DNA of 64,000 bases from Bacteroidetes bacterium RIFCSPLOWO2_12_FULL_35_15 (lineage in GTDB: Bacteria > Bacteroidota > Bacteroidia > 2-12-FULL-35-15), in assembly GCA_001769385.1 (NCBI GenBank), contig MEPB01000052.1, positions 1-64,000 of the forward strand. The letters run 5' to 3'. Below are positions 1 to 9,908 of the stretch, one piece after another. The translations under genes were made by a program, and so were the position numbers. Each line of letters begins with the position of its first letter. Position 1 is the stretch's first letter. The notes beneath the pieces were generated by a model. The model saw only the letters and a list, made by a program, of their open reading frames with translations. It was not told the origin of the DNA and did no database searches.

Positions 1-725
1 TGTTGATTTCGCTTTTCTCAGCACGATGGTCAGTTCGAGTAATTTCGCTTTTCGCGAAATTGTATCGAGAACTTTTAAAAACAAACAAAACTCCAAAAAT
101 GTTCTCGATACATTTCTTTCGCTACCGCTGCAGAAACACTCGAACTGACTTCATCGAAATATTAAGGAATCCGTCATTGCTAGCCAGTTTGTTGATTTTG
201 CTTTTCTCAGCACGATGGTCAGTTCGGGTAATTTCGCTTTTCGCGGAATTGTATCGAGAACTTTTGATAGTAAAAATTATCTCAGGAAATGTTCCCCGAT
301 ACATTTCTTTCGATACCGCTGCAGAAATACTCGAACCGACTTCATCGAAATATTAAGGAATCCGTCATTGCTAGCCAGTTTGTTGATTTCGCTTTTCTCA
401 GCACGATGGTCAGTTCGGGTAATTTCGCTTTTCGCGAAATTGTATCGAGAACTTTTAAAAACAAAAAACCTCAAAAAATGTTCTCGATACATTTCTTTCG
501 CTACCGCTGCAGAAACACTCGAACTGACTTCATCGAAAGATTAAGGAATCCGCCATTGCTAGCCAGTTTGTTGATTTCGTTTTTCTCAGCACGATGGTCA
601 GTTCGAGTAATTTCGCTTTTCGCGGAATTGTATCGAGAACTTTTAAAAACAAAAAACCTCAAAAAATGTTCTCGATACATTTCTTTCGCTACCGCTGCAG
701 AAATACTCGAACTGACATTACAGTA
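1..725. repeat. Tandem ~189-bp repeat units (about 3.9 copies), each containing long imperfect inverted repeats
   Basis: 'tgttgattt(c/t)gcttttctcagcacgatggtcagttcg' recurs at about 1, 190, 381 and 569. Within each unit GTCAGTTCGAGT...ACTCGAACTGAC and TGTATCGAGAAC...GTTCTCGATACA are inverted pairs. Confidence 0.95.
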
Positions 726-842
726 AAAAAAATTCTTCTCTCGTAATTCCCCAAAAAGGGTTGCCTCTCTTTTTGAAACTTTTCAAAAATATTTTTTGTA
801 CCATTTGATTGTCTCGTTCGTTATAGATGCAAACACGATCAA

Positions 843-3236
843 ATGAGACACACACTAAAAAATAAATTATTTGTTTTAGCATTTAGCATTACAAGTATTT
901 TATGTTTCGGCCAGCAAAACAGGTCGGCTATATGCCGTTTAGGCGAAATAAGGAATGATTCGTTACTTCCTTATATTCAATCTTTAGAAGTTGATTGTAA
1001 CAAAGATGTAAAAAACTATCTTCAAAAAGCGGATCAGCTTACTGCCCTTAAGCAGATTGAATTGAAGAGTAATGCGAGTTCTGAAGAGTGGGAAGCTTTA
1101 TTCAGGAAAATAAAAACTCAGACAACATTAAAAACAATTGTGTTTAATGAAAATAGATTTTCATCATTACCTTATGGTTATGAGGGTTTGTATTCGATTG
1201 AGAATTTGACATTTAAAAATAATGAGGACTTTGATTATACCGCCTTATTGGATCAATTAATTACACTTCCGAATTTGAGTGATCTGACGCTGGAAGTAGT
1301 TACCATTTTTGAATTGCCGGATAAATTAGGACAACTTAAAAACCTTACAACACTCAGGATAATTAATACGGATGAAGCAATTTCTAAAAATGACACATCA
1401 CTTTTTTCAGTTGAAAAAGAGCCTATCACATTTGATTATTATCTCCATAAAGGCAACAACAAATTTGCTGCTGTAAAATATACGGCCATGGCCGGTGAAA
1501 TTGATAGCGATGAATATAAAGAATTATCAAAACGATTTAATACAACGACTAATTTTGCTGACGCAGGTGTTTCATTTACCCCCAAATATGTAAATGTAAA
1601 TCCTCCAATTAAAGGCATTGATGTAGAGAGGACACATTATACTATTAATCCTCAAATTGAAAATATTATTACCTATCCAAGCGGCACAAAAATTCTGATC
1701 CCGACAAATGCTTTTACTGATAAAGAAGGAAATCCAATAACCTCAAGCATAACAATCAGTTATCGTGAATTCAGGGATCCGGTAGATTTTTTAGTAAGTG
1801 GGATACCAATGAAATACGATACTGCAGGAGAAATTACAAATTTTGAATCAGCGGGAATGTTCGAGCTGACTGCCAGTTACAAGAACGATCCTATCCAGGT
1901 TGCAAAAGATAAAAATATTAACATGAATTTTGCTTCCACAAGCAAGGATTCTACTTATAACTTTTACACTTTCAATGATAGTAGCGGGAACTGGGAGTAT
2001 TTATATAAGCCCCAATCGGTGACCAGTAAAACAATTATCAAATTGAGCCCGCCAACTCCAGCATTTCAGTTTTATAAAAATTATGTTTACTACAATAAAA
2101 ATTATTATGATTCTACCAGATTCGACAAGCGTTTTGATGATAATAAGTATGTGTACACCAATTTCAAAAAAAATAAAGGTGGAAATAATTTCGAATATCG
2201 GATATCCAGAAAAAACCGCAAAAAATCAATGTATTCGTTGATTAAAATAAATAATGTTCGTAAAACAAAGGATGGAACAGTGTTATTTAAAGTGAGTTAT
2301 ATTAATACTTCCCATCCCGAAATGAATGCCTTTAACAATGTATATTTTGCTTTGAATGAAAATATGAGTGCAGCAGAGTTCAGGCAAAAATATGCGCGTA
2401 AAAAATTTTATAACGATATACGTGTAAGCACTTCAGGTGGAGATGTTGATTTAGAGTTAAAAGACAATCAATCCATAAAAAATATTTCAGCAAATCTTGT
2501 ATCCATTAATGGAAAAGGAAAAGTGCAGGATGTGAAAAATCTGAATTCCAAAATGAAACAATATAGCAGAAGATTAAAAACCCGTGAAAAAGTGTTCAAC
2601 AGATCGTTGGCAAAAGGAAAATTGACTCATAATATTATTGAAATAACAGATACCAATCAACTCAGGATGCTTGCTTTTAAGGAAACAAAAAAGTTAATGA
2701 ATGCAGCTGAATTGAAGATGTCGCATGCAGAATGGAAGGAATATTGCAAACAAGCAGAAAAAAACAGAATAGAATGGATGAAGCAAACCAATTCCGTAAA
2801 GCTTGCTCAAACAGAAAAGGCAGAAGCAAATGCTTCAAATCTTGTCCAAAATTTATCATTAAGCGGAACAGGAATTTATAATTGCGATCAAATTCAAAGG
2901 TTAAAACAACCCGTAGAAGTTTTTGCGAGATACAAAACACCTGAGAACGAAAAGCTAAGACCCAAATCCGCTTATATACTTGACAAGACAACAAACTCGG
3001 TTTTTCAATACGATGGTCATTATGGTTTTAGTGCCAGCAAAATAGCATTTAGTAAAAGTAATAATGCTCAAAATACATTATTGGCAGTGAATGAGGATGG
3101 TTCATTAGCAATATATAAAACGGAGCAATTCAAAAAAAATAATTTTAAAAATAAAAACAGTTTTGATTTCGTGGTTACAAAAATTAATTCCAATTTTACA
3201 TCAGTAAGTGATCTTAAAGCATTGATCGGTTTTTAA
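843..3236 (+). CDS. Secreted hypothetical protein with N-terminal LRR-like segment
   Basis: 797-aa ORF with N-terminal signal-like hydrophobic stretch and leucine-rich 'LPNLSDLTLEVVTIFELPDKLGQLKNLTTLRI'. Confidence 0.8.
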   Translation: MRHTLKNKLFVLAFSITSILCFGQQNRSAICRLGEIRNDSLLPYIQSLEVDCNKDVKNYLQKADQLTALKQIELKSNASSEEWEALFRKIKTQTTLKTIVFNENRFSSLPYGYEGLYSIENLTFKNNEDFDYTALLDQLITLPNLSDLTLEVVTIFELPDKLGQLKNLTTLRIINTDEAISKNDTSLFSVEKEPITFDYYLHKGNNKFAAVKYTAMAGEIDSDEYKELSKRFNTTTNFADAGVSFTPKYVNVNPPIKGIDVERTHYTINPQIENIITYPSGTKILIPTNAFTDKEGNPITSSITISYREFRDPVDFLVSGIPMKYDTAGEITNFESAGMFELTASYKNDPIQVAKDKNINMNFASTSKDSTYNFYTFNDSSGNWEYLYKPQSVTSKTIIKLSPPTPAFQFYKNYVYYNKNYYDSTRFDKRFDDNKYVYTNFKKNKGGNNFEYRISRKNRKKSMYSLIKINNVRKTKDGTVLFKVSYINTSHPEMNAFNNVYFALNENMSAAEFRQKYARKKFYNDIRVSTSGGDVDLELKDNQSIKNISANLVSINGKGKVQDVKNLNSKMKQYSRRLKTREKVFNRSLAKGKLTHNIIEITDTNQLRMLAFKETKKLMNAAELKMSHAEWKEYCKQAEKNRIEWMKQTNSVKLAQTEKAEANASNLVQNLSLSGTGIYNCDQIQRLKQPVEVFARYKTPENEKLRPKSAYILDKTTNSVFQYDGHYGFSASKIAFSKSNNAQNTLLAVNEDGSLAIYKTEQFKKNNFKNKNSFDFVVTKINSNFTSVSDLKALIGF

Positions 3237-3256
3237 AATAATATAAACTCAAACTC

Positions 3257-3291
3257 ATGCATTCGGTATTCATTTACTGAATGCATTTTTT
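3257..3291 (+). terminator. Rho-independent-like terminator after 843-3236
   Basis: ATGCATTC (3257-3264) / GAATGCAT (3279-3286) stem followed by T-run. Confidence 0.6.
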
Positions 3292-3454
3292 ATTTAATAA
3301 ATGAAATGTCGACCACTTCGACTTCGCTCAGTGTAAACTCCGCGGAGGAATCTTTATATTTATTAGAATAATTATAAAGGAGCATTGGGATTTTTTCAAA
3401 GACTCCAAATAAAGAAGAATTGCAGAAAAAAAATAAACGGTTTAATAAATACAG

Positions 3455-5611
3455 ATGAAAAAAATTAGCATAGTACTTTTTCTGTTTGCATCATTCTTGC
3501 AAACGGCTGTTTCTCAAACTAAATTGTTAACGATGGAGGAAGCCGTTGTTAAACAACGAACAACACTTGCCCCTTCAAAATTAAAGCAATTGATGTGGGT
3601 AAAAAATACAAGTACCTATTCATATATTGAAACCAGAGATAAGGAGGAGGTTTTGGTGATCGGTAATACTAGTAATACAAAATTGATCGCTGTTGTTTCT
3701 CTCAATCAATTCAATAATTCATTAGAAAAAGCAAACCTGGAAGCTGTAAAAAGTTTTCCTCCCATCGCCTGGGAAAACGAAAAACAATTTTCGTTTACAA
3801 ATAAAAAGCAACGTGTGGCATTTAATATTGATTCCAAAACAACTAAGATTTTACGAACAGATGATTTTGGTGAGGGAGCCGAAAATCAGGATGTAGCAGC
3901 CAAAACAAACCATGTTGCTTTTACAATAAAAAACAATTTATTTGTTTTTGACGGAAAAAATAATTTAATCGTTACGAATGATGCAGATGAGAATATTGTA
4001 AACGGTCAGTCTGTTCATCGTGATGAGTTCGGTATCAGCAAAGGAACATTTTGGTCGCCAAATGGCGATTTACTTGCCTTTTATCGTATGGACCAAACAA
4101 TGGTTACCGATTATCCAATCATCGATTGGACAAGTCGTCCCGCAAAAAACAATAACATTAAATATCCAATGGCCGGAGATAAAAGTCATGAAGTAATGGT
4201 TGGTATTTACAACAGTAGCACCGGGAAAACGGTATTCCTAAAAACCGGAGACCCTAAAGAGCAATATTTGACGAACATCGCCTGGAGCAAGGATGAACAG
4301 CATCTTTATATTGCCGTTCTGAATCGTGAACAAAACGAAATGAAATTAAATTCATACAGTACAGTTACCGGATATTTTGAAAAAACGTTGTTCGAAGAAA
4401 AACAGGATAAATACGTTCATCCAATGCATTCAATGGTTTTTTTACCAAATACTTCAAATCAATTTATTTGGCAAAGTGAACGTGATGGATACAATCATTT
4501 GTATTTGTATAATAATGACGGAACACTTATAAAACAACTTACCAAAGGGAACTGGATCGTAACTGACTTTGCAGGATTTGATAGTAAAGGAACAAAAGCA
4601 TTTTATACCTCCACTACCGAAAGTGGCATTACACGCAACTTCTACAGTGTGGAAATAAAATCGGGAAAAACAGCGCGACTTACAAAAGGAGAGGGCACAC
4701 ATACAATTGTGTTTAACAGCAATGGAAATTATTTTATTGATAATTTTCAAAGCACTGAAATTCCTCGTAACATAAATGTAAATAGTACCAATGGGAAATC
4801 ATCAAAGCAAATTTATACTGCGTCAAATCCGCTTAAAGATTTTCAATTGGGGCAATTGAATATTTTTAAATTAAAAAGCGAAAATGGTGATGATCTGTTT
4901 TGCAGATTATTTAAACCTGTAAATTTTGATTCAACAAAAAAATATCCCACAATTGTTTATTTATACAATGGGCCGGGTGTACAATTGGTTAACAACACCT
5001 GGAATGCAGGTGGAGACCTGTGGTTTCAATACATGGCCGAGCATGGTTTTGTAGTTTTTACCATGGATGGCCGTGGTAGTTCAAACCGTGGATTGGCTTT
5101 TGAACAAGCTACATTTCGTCATTTTGGTACTGTTGAGATGAAAGATCAATTACTTGGTATTGATTATCTGAAAAGTTTAAAATATGTCGATGCCGGCCGA
5201 ATGGGTTTATTTGGTTGGAGTTATGGAGGATTCATGACCACAAGTATCATGACACGTTATCCTGATATTTTCAAAGCAGCTGTTGCAGGGGGACCTGTAA
5301 TTGACTGGAGTTATTACGAAGTGATGTACACAGAACGTTACATGGATACTCCACAGGAAAATCCTGAAGGATACAAAGAATCCCGTACTATCAATTATGT
5401 TGACAGCCTGAAAGGAAAATTAATGATCATTCATGGAACTCAGGATCCGGTGGTGGTTTGGCAGCATAGTTTAATGTTTCTGAAAGAATGTGTGGATAAG
5501 AAAAAACAAGTGGATTATTTTGTTTATCCCGGTCACGAACACAATGTTATTGGTAAAGACCGGGAGAACTTGTATCAAAAAGTGACTGATTATTTTATGC
5601 AGAATTTATAA
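3455..5611 (+). CDS. S9 family peptidase, dipeptidyl-peptidase IV-like
   Basis: Beta-propeller-type N-terminus, nucleophile motif GWSYGG, C-terminal 'IIHGTQDPVV...VYPGHEHN'; signal peptide. Confidence 0.9.
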   Translation: MKKISIVLFLFASFLQTAVSQTKLLTMEEAVVKQRTTLAPSKLKQLMWVKNTSTYSYIETRDKEEVLVIGNTSNTKLIAVVSLNQFNNSLEKANLEAVKSFPPIAWENEKQFSFTNKKQRVAFNIDSKTTKILRTDDFGEGAENQDVAAKTNHVAFTIKNNLFVFDGKNNLIVTNDADENIVNGQSVHRDEFGISKGTFWSPNGDLLAFYRMDQTMVTDYPIIDWTSRPAKNNNIKYPMAGDKSHEVMVGIYNSSTGKTVFLKTGDPKEQYLTNIAWSKDEQHLYIAVLNREQNEMKLNSYSTVTGYFEKTLFEEKQDKYVHPMHSMVFLPNTSNQFIWQSERDGYNHLYLYNNDGTLIKQLTKGNWIVTDFAGFDSKGTKAFYTSTTESGITRNFYSVEIKSGKTARLTKGEGTHTIVFNSNGNYFIDNFQSTEIPRNINVNSTNGKSSKQIYTASNPLKDFQLGQLNIFKLKSENGDDLFCRLFKPVNFDSTKKYPTIVYLYNGPGVQLVNNTWNAGGDLWFQYMAEHGFVVFTMDGRGSSNRGLAFEQATFRHFGTVEMKDQLLGIDYLKSLKYVDAGRMGLFGWSYGGFMTTSIMTRYPDIFKAAVAGGPVIDWSYYEVMYTERYMDTPQENPEGYKESRTINYVDSLKGKLMIIHGTQDPVVVWQHSLMFLKECVDKKKQVDYFVYPGHEHNVIGKDRENLYQKVTDYFMQNL

Positions 5612-5761
5612 ATATAGATTACCTCGCAACATTAAATACCGCAATGAAGCCGGTTTTATGATTTTTTATTCTTAAAACCATACTATTTTCTTGCTTTTCA
5701 GAAACTATACGGATTCAAAGACGTATATACAGGCACGTTCTTAAATAGAAAGGAGGGTATT

Positions 5762-7249
5762 GTGATTTTCAAAGATACCAAAAGCAGATTGTTTTTATTC
5801 TTCATTATTACTACACTGATCACTTATGTTTATCCCTATGGTCTTTCATTAAGCATGTTTCAGCGACAAAATCACGATTCTGTTTCTGTAGAAACATTAG
5901 ATCTGGAGGGCATTCAAAAACGAGGAAAACTCATTGCACTTACCGATAATGGCTCCACCAGTTTTTATATATACAAAGGTGATTCGATGGGATATGAATA
6001 TGAATTGTTAGACGCGTTTACAAAAGAAATGGGGCTTAAACTCGAAATGAGGGTGGCTAAAAATATGAATGCTATTTTTGAACAACTCAATAATGGGAGT
6101 GTTGATATTATTGCGGCTAATTTAACTGTCACAAAAGAAAGATTAAATAGTGTAAATTTTACCGAGCATCTTTTGTTGGCCCGACAGGTACTTATTCAAA
6201 GAAAGCCCAAAGGATGGGAAAATATGACATCTAAAGAATTGGATACAAAATTAATTCGAAATACAATTGATTTGAATGGGAAACGAATTTATGTTAGAAA
6301 AGCATCCTCTTTTTATACTAGATTAACTCATCTTTCTGAAGAAATAGGTGGTAAAATAAACATCATTGAAGTCCCGGGAGAAAATGATACGGAGACATTA
6401 ATAAGCAAAGTTGCCAAGGGAGAAATAGATTATACCGTGGCTGATGAAAATGTGGCCCTGAGTAATCAAACATATTATTCAAATATAGATATCGCCATGG
6501 CTATCAGTTTTCCGCAAAAAATTGCCTGGGCAACAAGAAAACAATCATCTGCATTAACAAAAAAATTAAATGAATGGATTCTTAAAAGAAAAAATTCCAA
6601 TGAAAATCTGGTGATATATAATAAATATTTCAAAACCCCCAAAAAATCAGATCGAGGAAACACCCGACAATACATTTCTTCAGGAGGGAGCTTAACGTCA
6701 CAATATGATGATTTGATTAAAACCTACAGCAAAAAAATTGATTGGGACTGGGAACTTTTAGCTTCAATGATTTATCAGGAATCACATTTTTCTCCAACAG
6801 CCCGATCGTGGGCAGGAGCAAATGGGCTTATGCAGCTTATGCCGGGTACTGCCAAACGCTACGGTTTAGACACGATAGATGCTACTGCAGAGCAGAGTTT
6901 AAAAGCAGGAACAGATTACCTTGTTGATCTGGATAAATATTGGCGGGGATATATTTCTGATAAACAGGAACGAATTAAGTTTATCCTTGCATCTTATAAT
7001 GTTGGTTTGGGCCATGTTATTGACGCGAGGAACCTGGCTATCAAACATGGTAAGAATAAAAATATTTGGTACAATAATGTGGAAAGTATGATATTACAAA
7101 AATCAAATCCGATGGTATATACTGATCCGATTGTAAAATGCGGATATTGCAGGGGACAAGAAACATTTATCTATGTAAAAGAAATATTAAGCCGATATAC
7201 ATTTTATAAAAATAATCACCTCAGTACCGATGCCCTGGTAAAAAATTAA
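5762..7249 (+). CDS. MltF-like protein: solute-binding (SBP_bac_3-like) domain plus SLT lytic transglycosylase domain
   Basis: 'YEYELLDAFTKEMGLKLEMRVAKNMNAIFEQLNNGSVDIIAANLTVT' plus 'ASMIYQESHFSPTARSWAGANGLMQLMPGTAKRYG'. Confidence 0.88.
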   Translation: MIFKDTKSRLFLFFIITTLITYVYPYGLSLSMFQRQNHDSVSVETLDLEGIQKRGKLIALTDNGSTSFYIYKGDSMGYEYELLDAFTKEMGLKLEMRVAKNMNAIFEQLNNGSVDIIAANLTVTKERLNSVNFTEHLLLARQVLIQRKPKGWENMTSKELDTKLIRNTIDLNGKRIYVRKASSFYTRLTHLSEEIGGKINIIEVPGENDTETLISKVAKGEIDYTVADENVALSNQTYYSNIDIAMAISFPQKIAWATRKQSSALTKKLNEWILKRKNSNENLVIYNKYFKTPKKSDRGNTRQYISSGGSLTSQYDDLIKTYSKKIDWDWELLASMIYQESHFSPTARSWAGANGLMQLMPGTAKRYGLDTIDATAEQSLKAGTDYLVDLDKYWRGYISDKQERIKFILASYNVGLGHVIDARNLAIKHGKNKNIWYNNVESMILQKSNPMVYTDPIVKCGYCRGQETFIYVKEILSRYTFYKNNHLSTDALVKN

Positions 7250-7301
7250 ATCTGTTTCTGTTTTTTGAATAGTTTTGGGATATAATTTATAATTTTGAAT
7301 C

Positions 7302-7931
7302 ATGAGCAAAACTAACTGGTCAGAAGCACTTAAGCCTTTACTAAAAAAATACAAAGGCAAAACACATCCTTTACAATCAAAAAATTTATATCAATCTGTG
7401 GTGATGGTAATATTGTCGGCACAGGATTCCGACAAACATATTAACGAAATAGCACCCAAACTTTTCAAAGCTTTTCCGGATATGAGATCATTATCAAAAG
7501 CTGATGCAGAAGCATTGTTTCCTTTTGTAAGCAGTGTACGTAACTTTGGTAATAAAACAAAATGGTTAATAGAATTGGCACAAACAGTTAAGGAGGATAA
7601 AAAAATTCCTCTTACTATGGAAGAGTTAATAGAGTTGCCAGGCATTGGCAGAAAATCTGCAAATGTTATTATGCGTGAAGCAGGTGTAAAAGCAGTAGGC
7701 GTTATTGTTGATCTTCATGTGGTAAGAGTCGCGCCACGTTTAGGCATTGCAAGCGGCACAAGCCCTATAACAATAGAAAAAGAAATTATGGCTAAAATAC
7801 CGCAAAAAGACTGGGGTGAAATTGGAATGGCCATTTCTTTTTTAGGTCGTGAAACATGCAGGCCGACAAATCCTAAACATGATGAATGTGTTGTGAACAA
7901 AAGTTGTGAATATTATAAATCCCTGCAATAA
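7302..7931 (+). CDS. nth: Endonuclease III-like DNA glycosylase (HhH-GPD)
   Basis: HhH motif LPGIGRKSANVI, IVDLHVVRV; C-terminal FeS-like region with C-x6-H-x2-C-x5-C. Confidence 0.88.
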   Translation: MSKTNWSEALKPLLKKYKGKTHPLQSKNLYQSVVMVILSAQDSDKHINEIAPKLFKAFPDMRSLSKADAEALFPFVSSVRNFGNKTKWLIELAQTVKEDKKIPLTMEELIELPGIGRKSANVIMREAGVKAVGVIVDLHVVRVAPRLGIASGTSPITIEKEIMAKIPQKDWGEIGMAISFLGRETCRPTNPKHDECVVNKSCEYYKSLQ

Positions 7932-8027
7932 GATCAGAAAATTAATTTGAAAATTGTTATTCAGAATTAATTTAAAGCATCAATTGAGCAAAAATTCTAA
8001 AAACAAAAGCTAACTTTGTAAAAATCA

Positions 8028-8099
8028 GGTTTCGTAGTTCAACGGATAGAATAGAAGTTTCCTAAACTTTTGATCCCAGTTCGATTCTGGGCGAAATCA
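8028..8099 (+). tRNA. tRNA-Arg (anticodon CCT)
   Basis: Folded by hand: acceptor GGTTTCG/CGAAATC, D-stem GTTC/GAAT, anticodon stem GAAGT/ACTTT with loop TTCCTAA, T-stem CCCAG/CTGGG. Confidence 0.93.
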
Positions 8100-8100
8100 C
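8079..8100 (+). repeat. attL core (tRNA 3' end)
   Basis: Exact 22-bp match to 35187-35208. Confidence 0.92.
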
Positions 8101-8107
8101 GTTTAAA

Positions 8108-8138
8108 CCTCAATAGAATCAAGCTATTGAGGTTTTTT
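8108..8138 (+). terminator. Terminator downstream of tRNA-Arg (element-derived)
   Basis: CCTCAATAG-aatcaag-CTATTGAGG followed by TTTTTT. Confidence 0.75.
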
Positions 8139-8199
8139 AATGAAGTCAAGCCTTTTAAAAATTGTTTCCGCTTACTTCCGCTCATTCCTGCTTAAAAAT

Positions 8200-8220
8200 G
8201 TTGCAGTAATGTTGCAGTAG
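8200..8220 (+). repeat. Left subterminal direct repeat GTTGCAGTAATGTTGCAGTAG
   Basis: Exact 21-bp match to 35115-35135; itself two 11-bp-spaced half sites. Confidence 0.9.
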
Positions 8221-8222
8221 AG

Positions 8223-9494
8223 CTATGTTTCAGGAGTGCTTTCCTTTTTTTGTGGATTGTTTTTTTCATTCAAAAACTTGATCACATCAACCTTTTTTTT
8301 GCGGGTCGTCTTTGCGTATATCATCGTTGTTTTTATTGTCCTGTGCCCCATTAAGCTGCTGATTGAAGCTATATCTACACCATGTTCAAGCGAATTAGTT
8401 GCAAAAGAATGACGTGATGAATGAAAACTCAGCTTCTTATTAATTCCAACAAGTTTGGCGATTGTCTTAAGATGATCGTTTGTTTTTTGGTTTGTTAACA
8501 TAGGCAAAACTAATCCAGTCTCTTTTCGATGCGATTCGAACCGGTGGAAAATTTCAATTGCAACATCAGTCATTGGGATTTCTATATAGTCCTTTGTTTT
8601 CGTTTGAAATAGGCTAATCCAATAGATGCCATCATTATCAATATTGACCATGCTTTGATTTAATTGAAAAGCATCTGAATATCTTAATCCTGTCGCACAG
8701 GCGAAAATATATGCATCACGTACTCTCATTAATGATTCCCTGCCATCTAAGGGATGGGTTCTTAATAACTCAACTTCATCATTAGTTAAAGAAACCCTGT
8801 TTGCTGGTTTGATAGTCTTCAGCCTAAAACTTAAAAATGGATTGTTAGGAATGATTTCTTTTCTATAAGCGGCATTTACAACGGATTTTATTTTTCGAAT
8901 ATATGTTGTACACGTATGGTAACAAACGCACTTTTTTGTTTTAGGGTTAGGTATTGTTAGTAAGAAATTTTCAAAACGCTCTAAAAATTTACCAGATAAT
9001 TCATTCATTTTTATACTTTGTAAGCCATACAGTTTTAAGAATCTATCTAAATGATTCTTTACTTTGGTATAATGTTTTATAACTCCTATTCCATATTCAT
9101 CTGGACGCAGTTTAATTTCATCAACATAGTGTTTGTAGTAGGTCATAAACTCCATTTCGGGATGAGTAGCTTTTTTATTATCATAAGCGTTTTTTATACT
9201 TTTAGCTGATAAAGGCTGCCCGGTTCTTTTTAAAGTTTCATAAATATGTCTTACTTTTTCTTCTACTTTTTGTAACTCATTATTCCGGGATGTGTTTATT
9301 TTTTTTGTATCGTTAAAACGCTCTTTTTGAAAATCCCAATCAGATTCATTAACTGATTTTAGTTTTAAGGAAATTAATGCCTTATCTCTTTTCAATAAAA
9401 TGCGAGCATAAACGGAACACTCACCGATGATTTTTCCTTTTTTCTTTTCGAGAAGAAATCGAACCGATACTGGTATGTTGTATAAAACCTCCAT
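8223..9494 (-). CDS. Tyrosine-type site-specific integrase (Bacteroidetes type)
   Basis: 'FACATGLRYSD', 'HSSRHSFATNSL', 'LMGHRTIKTTMIYAKT' (R...HxxR...H...Y). Confidence 0.95.
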   Translation of the reverse strand: MEVLYNIPVSVRFLLEKKKGKIIGECSVYARILLKRDKALISLKLKSVNESDWDFQKERFNDTKKINTSRNNELQKVEEKVRHIYETLKRTGQPLSAKSIKNAYDNKKATHPEMEFMTYYKHYVDEIKLRPDEYGIGVIKHYTKVKNHLDRFLKLYGLQSIKMNELSGKFLERFENFLLTIPNPKTKKCVCYHTCTTYIRKIKSVVNAAYRKEIIPNNPFLSFRLKTIKPANRVSLTNDEVELLRTHPLDGRESLMRVRDAYIFACATGLRYSDAFQLNQSMVNIDNDGIYWISLFQTKTKDYIEIPMTDVAIEIFHRFESHRKETGLVLPMLTNQKTNDHLKTIAKLVGINKKLSFHSSRHSFATNSLEHGVDIASISSLMGHRTIKTTMIYAKTTRKKKVDVIKFLNEKNNPQKKESTPET

Positions 9495-9506
9495 TTAAGC
9501 AAATAT

Positions 9507-9791
9507 TTAAAATTCAAATTCATTTTTATCCAACAGTTTTTTGAAATCGCTTAACTTGTAGTAGAGTTGTTTCCCGGTGAACGTACTCTTACGAACTTTG
9601 CCAGTTTTGCGAAGTTTAAGTAGGGTACTTCGAGATAAACCTGTAATAGATATTGTCTCTTTCTCAGAAATCCAATCACCAAAGGTTGTTTGCTCTTTCT
9701 GAATCTTATCTAACGTTTCAACGATAGAATTCATTGATGCTTGCACGGCATCCAGCTTTTCAATAATACTGATGTTAATTTCGTTTTGCAA
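9507..9791 (-). CDS. Helix-turn-helix (excisionase/MerR-like) small protein
   Basis: 94 aa, 'WISEKETISITGLSRSTLLKLRKTGKVRKSTFTGKQLYYKLSDFKKLL'. Confidence 0.8.
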   Translation of the reverse strand: MQNEINISIIEKLDAVQASMNSIVETLDKIQKEQTTFGDWISEKETISITGLSRSTLLKLRKTGKVRKSTFTGKQLYYKLSDFKKLLDKNEFEF

Positions 9792-9864
9792 TTTAGGCTT
9801 CTCGATTTATTGGAATAAAATAGATGTAATTATTTTTGGATGTGAGATTGCTGGGATGTGGAAA

Positions 9865-9898
9865 TAAAAAAGCAGGGAAACAAAACACGCTTCCCTGC
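9865..9898 (-). terminator. Rho-independent-like terminator, minus strand
   Basis: GCAGGGAA (9872-9879) / TTCCCTGC (9891-9898), T-run on minus strand; lies downstream of 9909-10940. Confidence 0.65.
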
Positions 9899-9908
9899 AA
9901 TTATTATT

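Noticed and set aside
1-725. Possible CRISPR array
   Set aside because: Units are ~189 bp and nearly identical throughout; no short repeats with unique spacers, no cas genes.
3-726. ORFs 3-356, 122-304, 215-544, 277-492, 289-726
   Set aside because: Both-strand overlapping translations of the ~189-bp repeat array; not credible coding.
2677-2994. Antisense ORFs such as 2677-2994, 4454-4750, 16510-16755, 17305-17589, 26681-27031, 40588-40974
   Set aside because: Lie opposite well-supported genes; expected by chance in AT-rich coding DNA.
3307-3333. 'gtcgaccacttcgacttcgctcagtg' fragment
   Set aside because: Looks like a remnant of a common dispersed intergenic repeat; too short to call.
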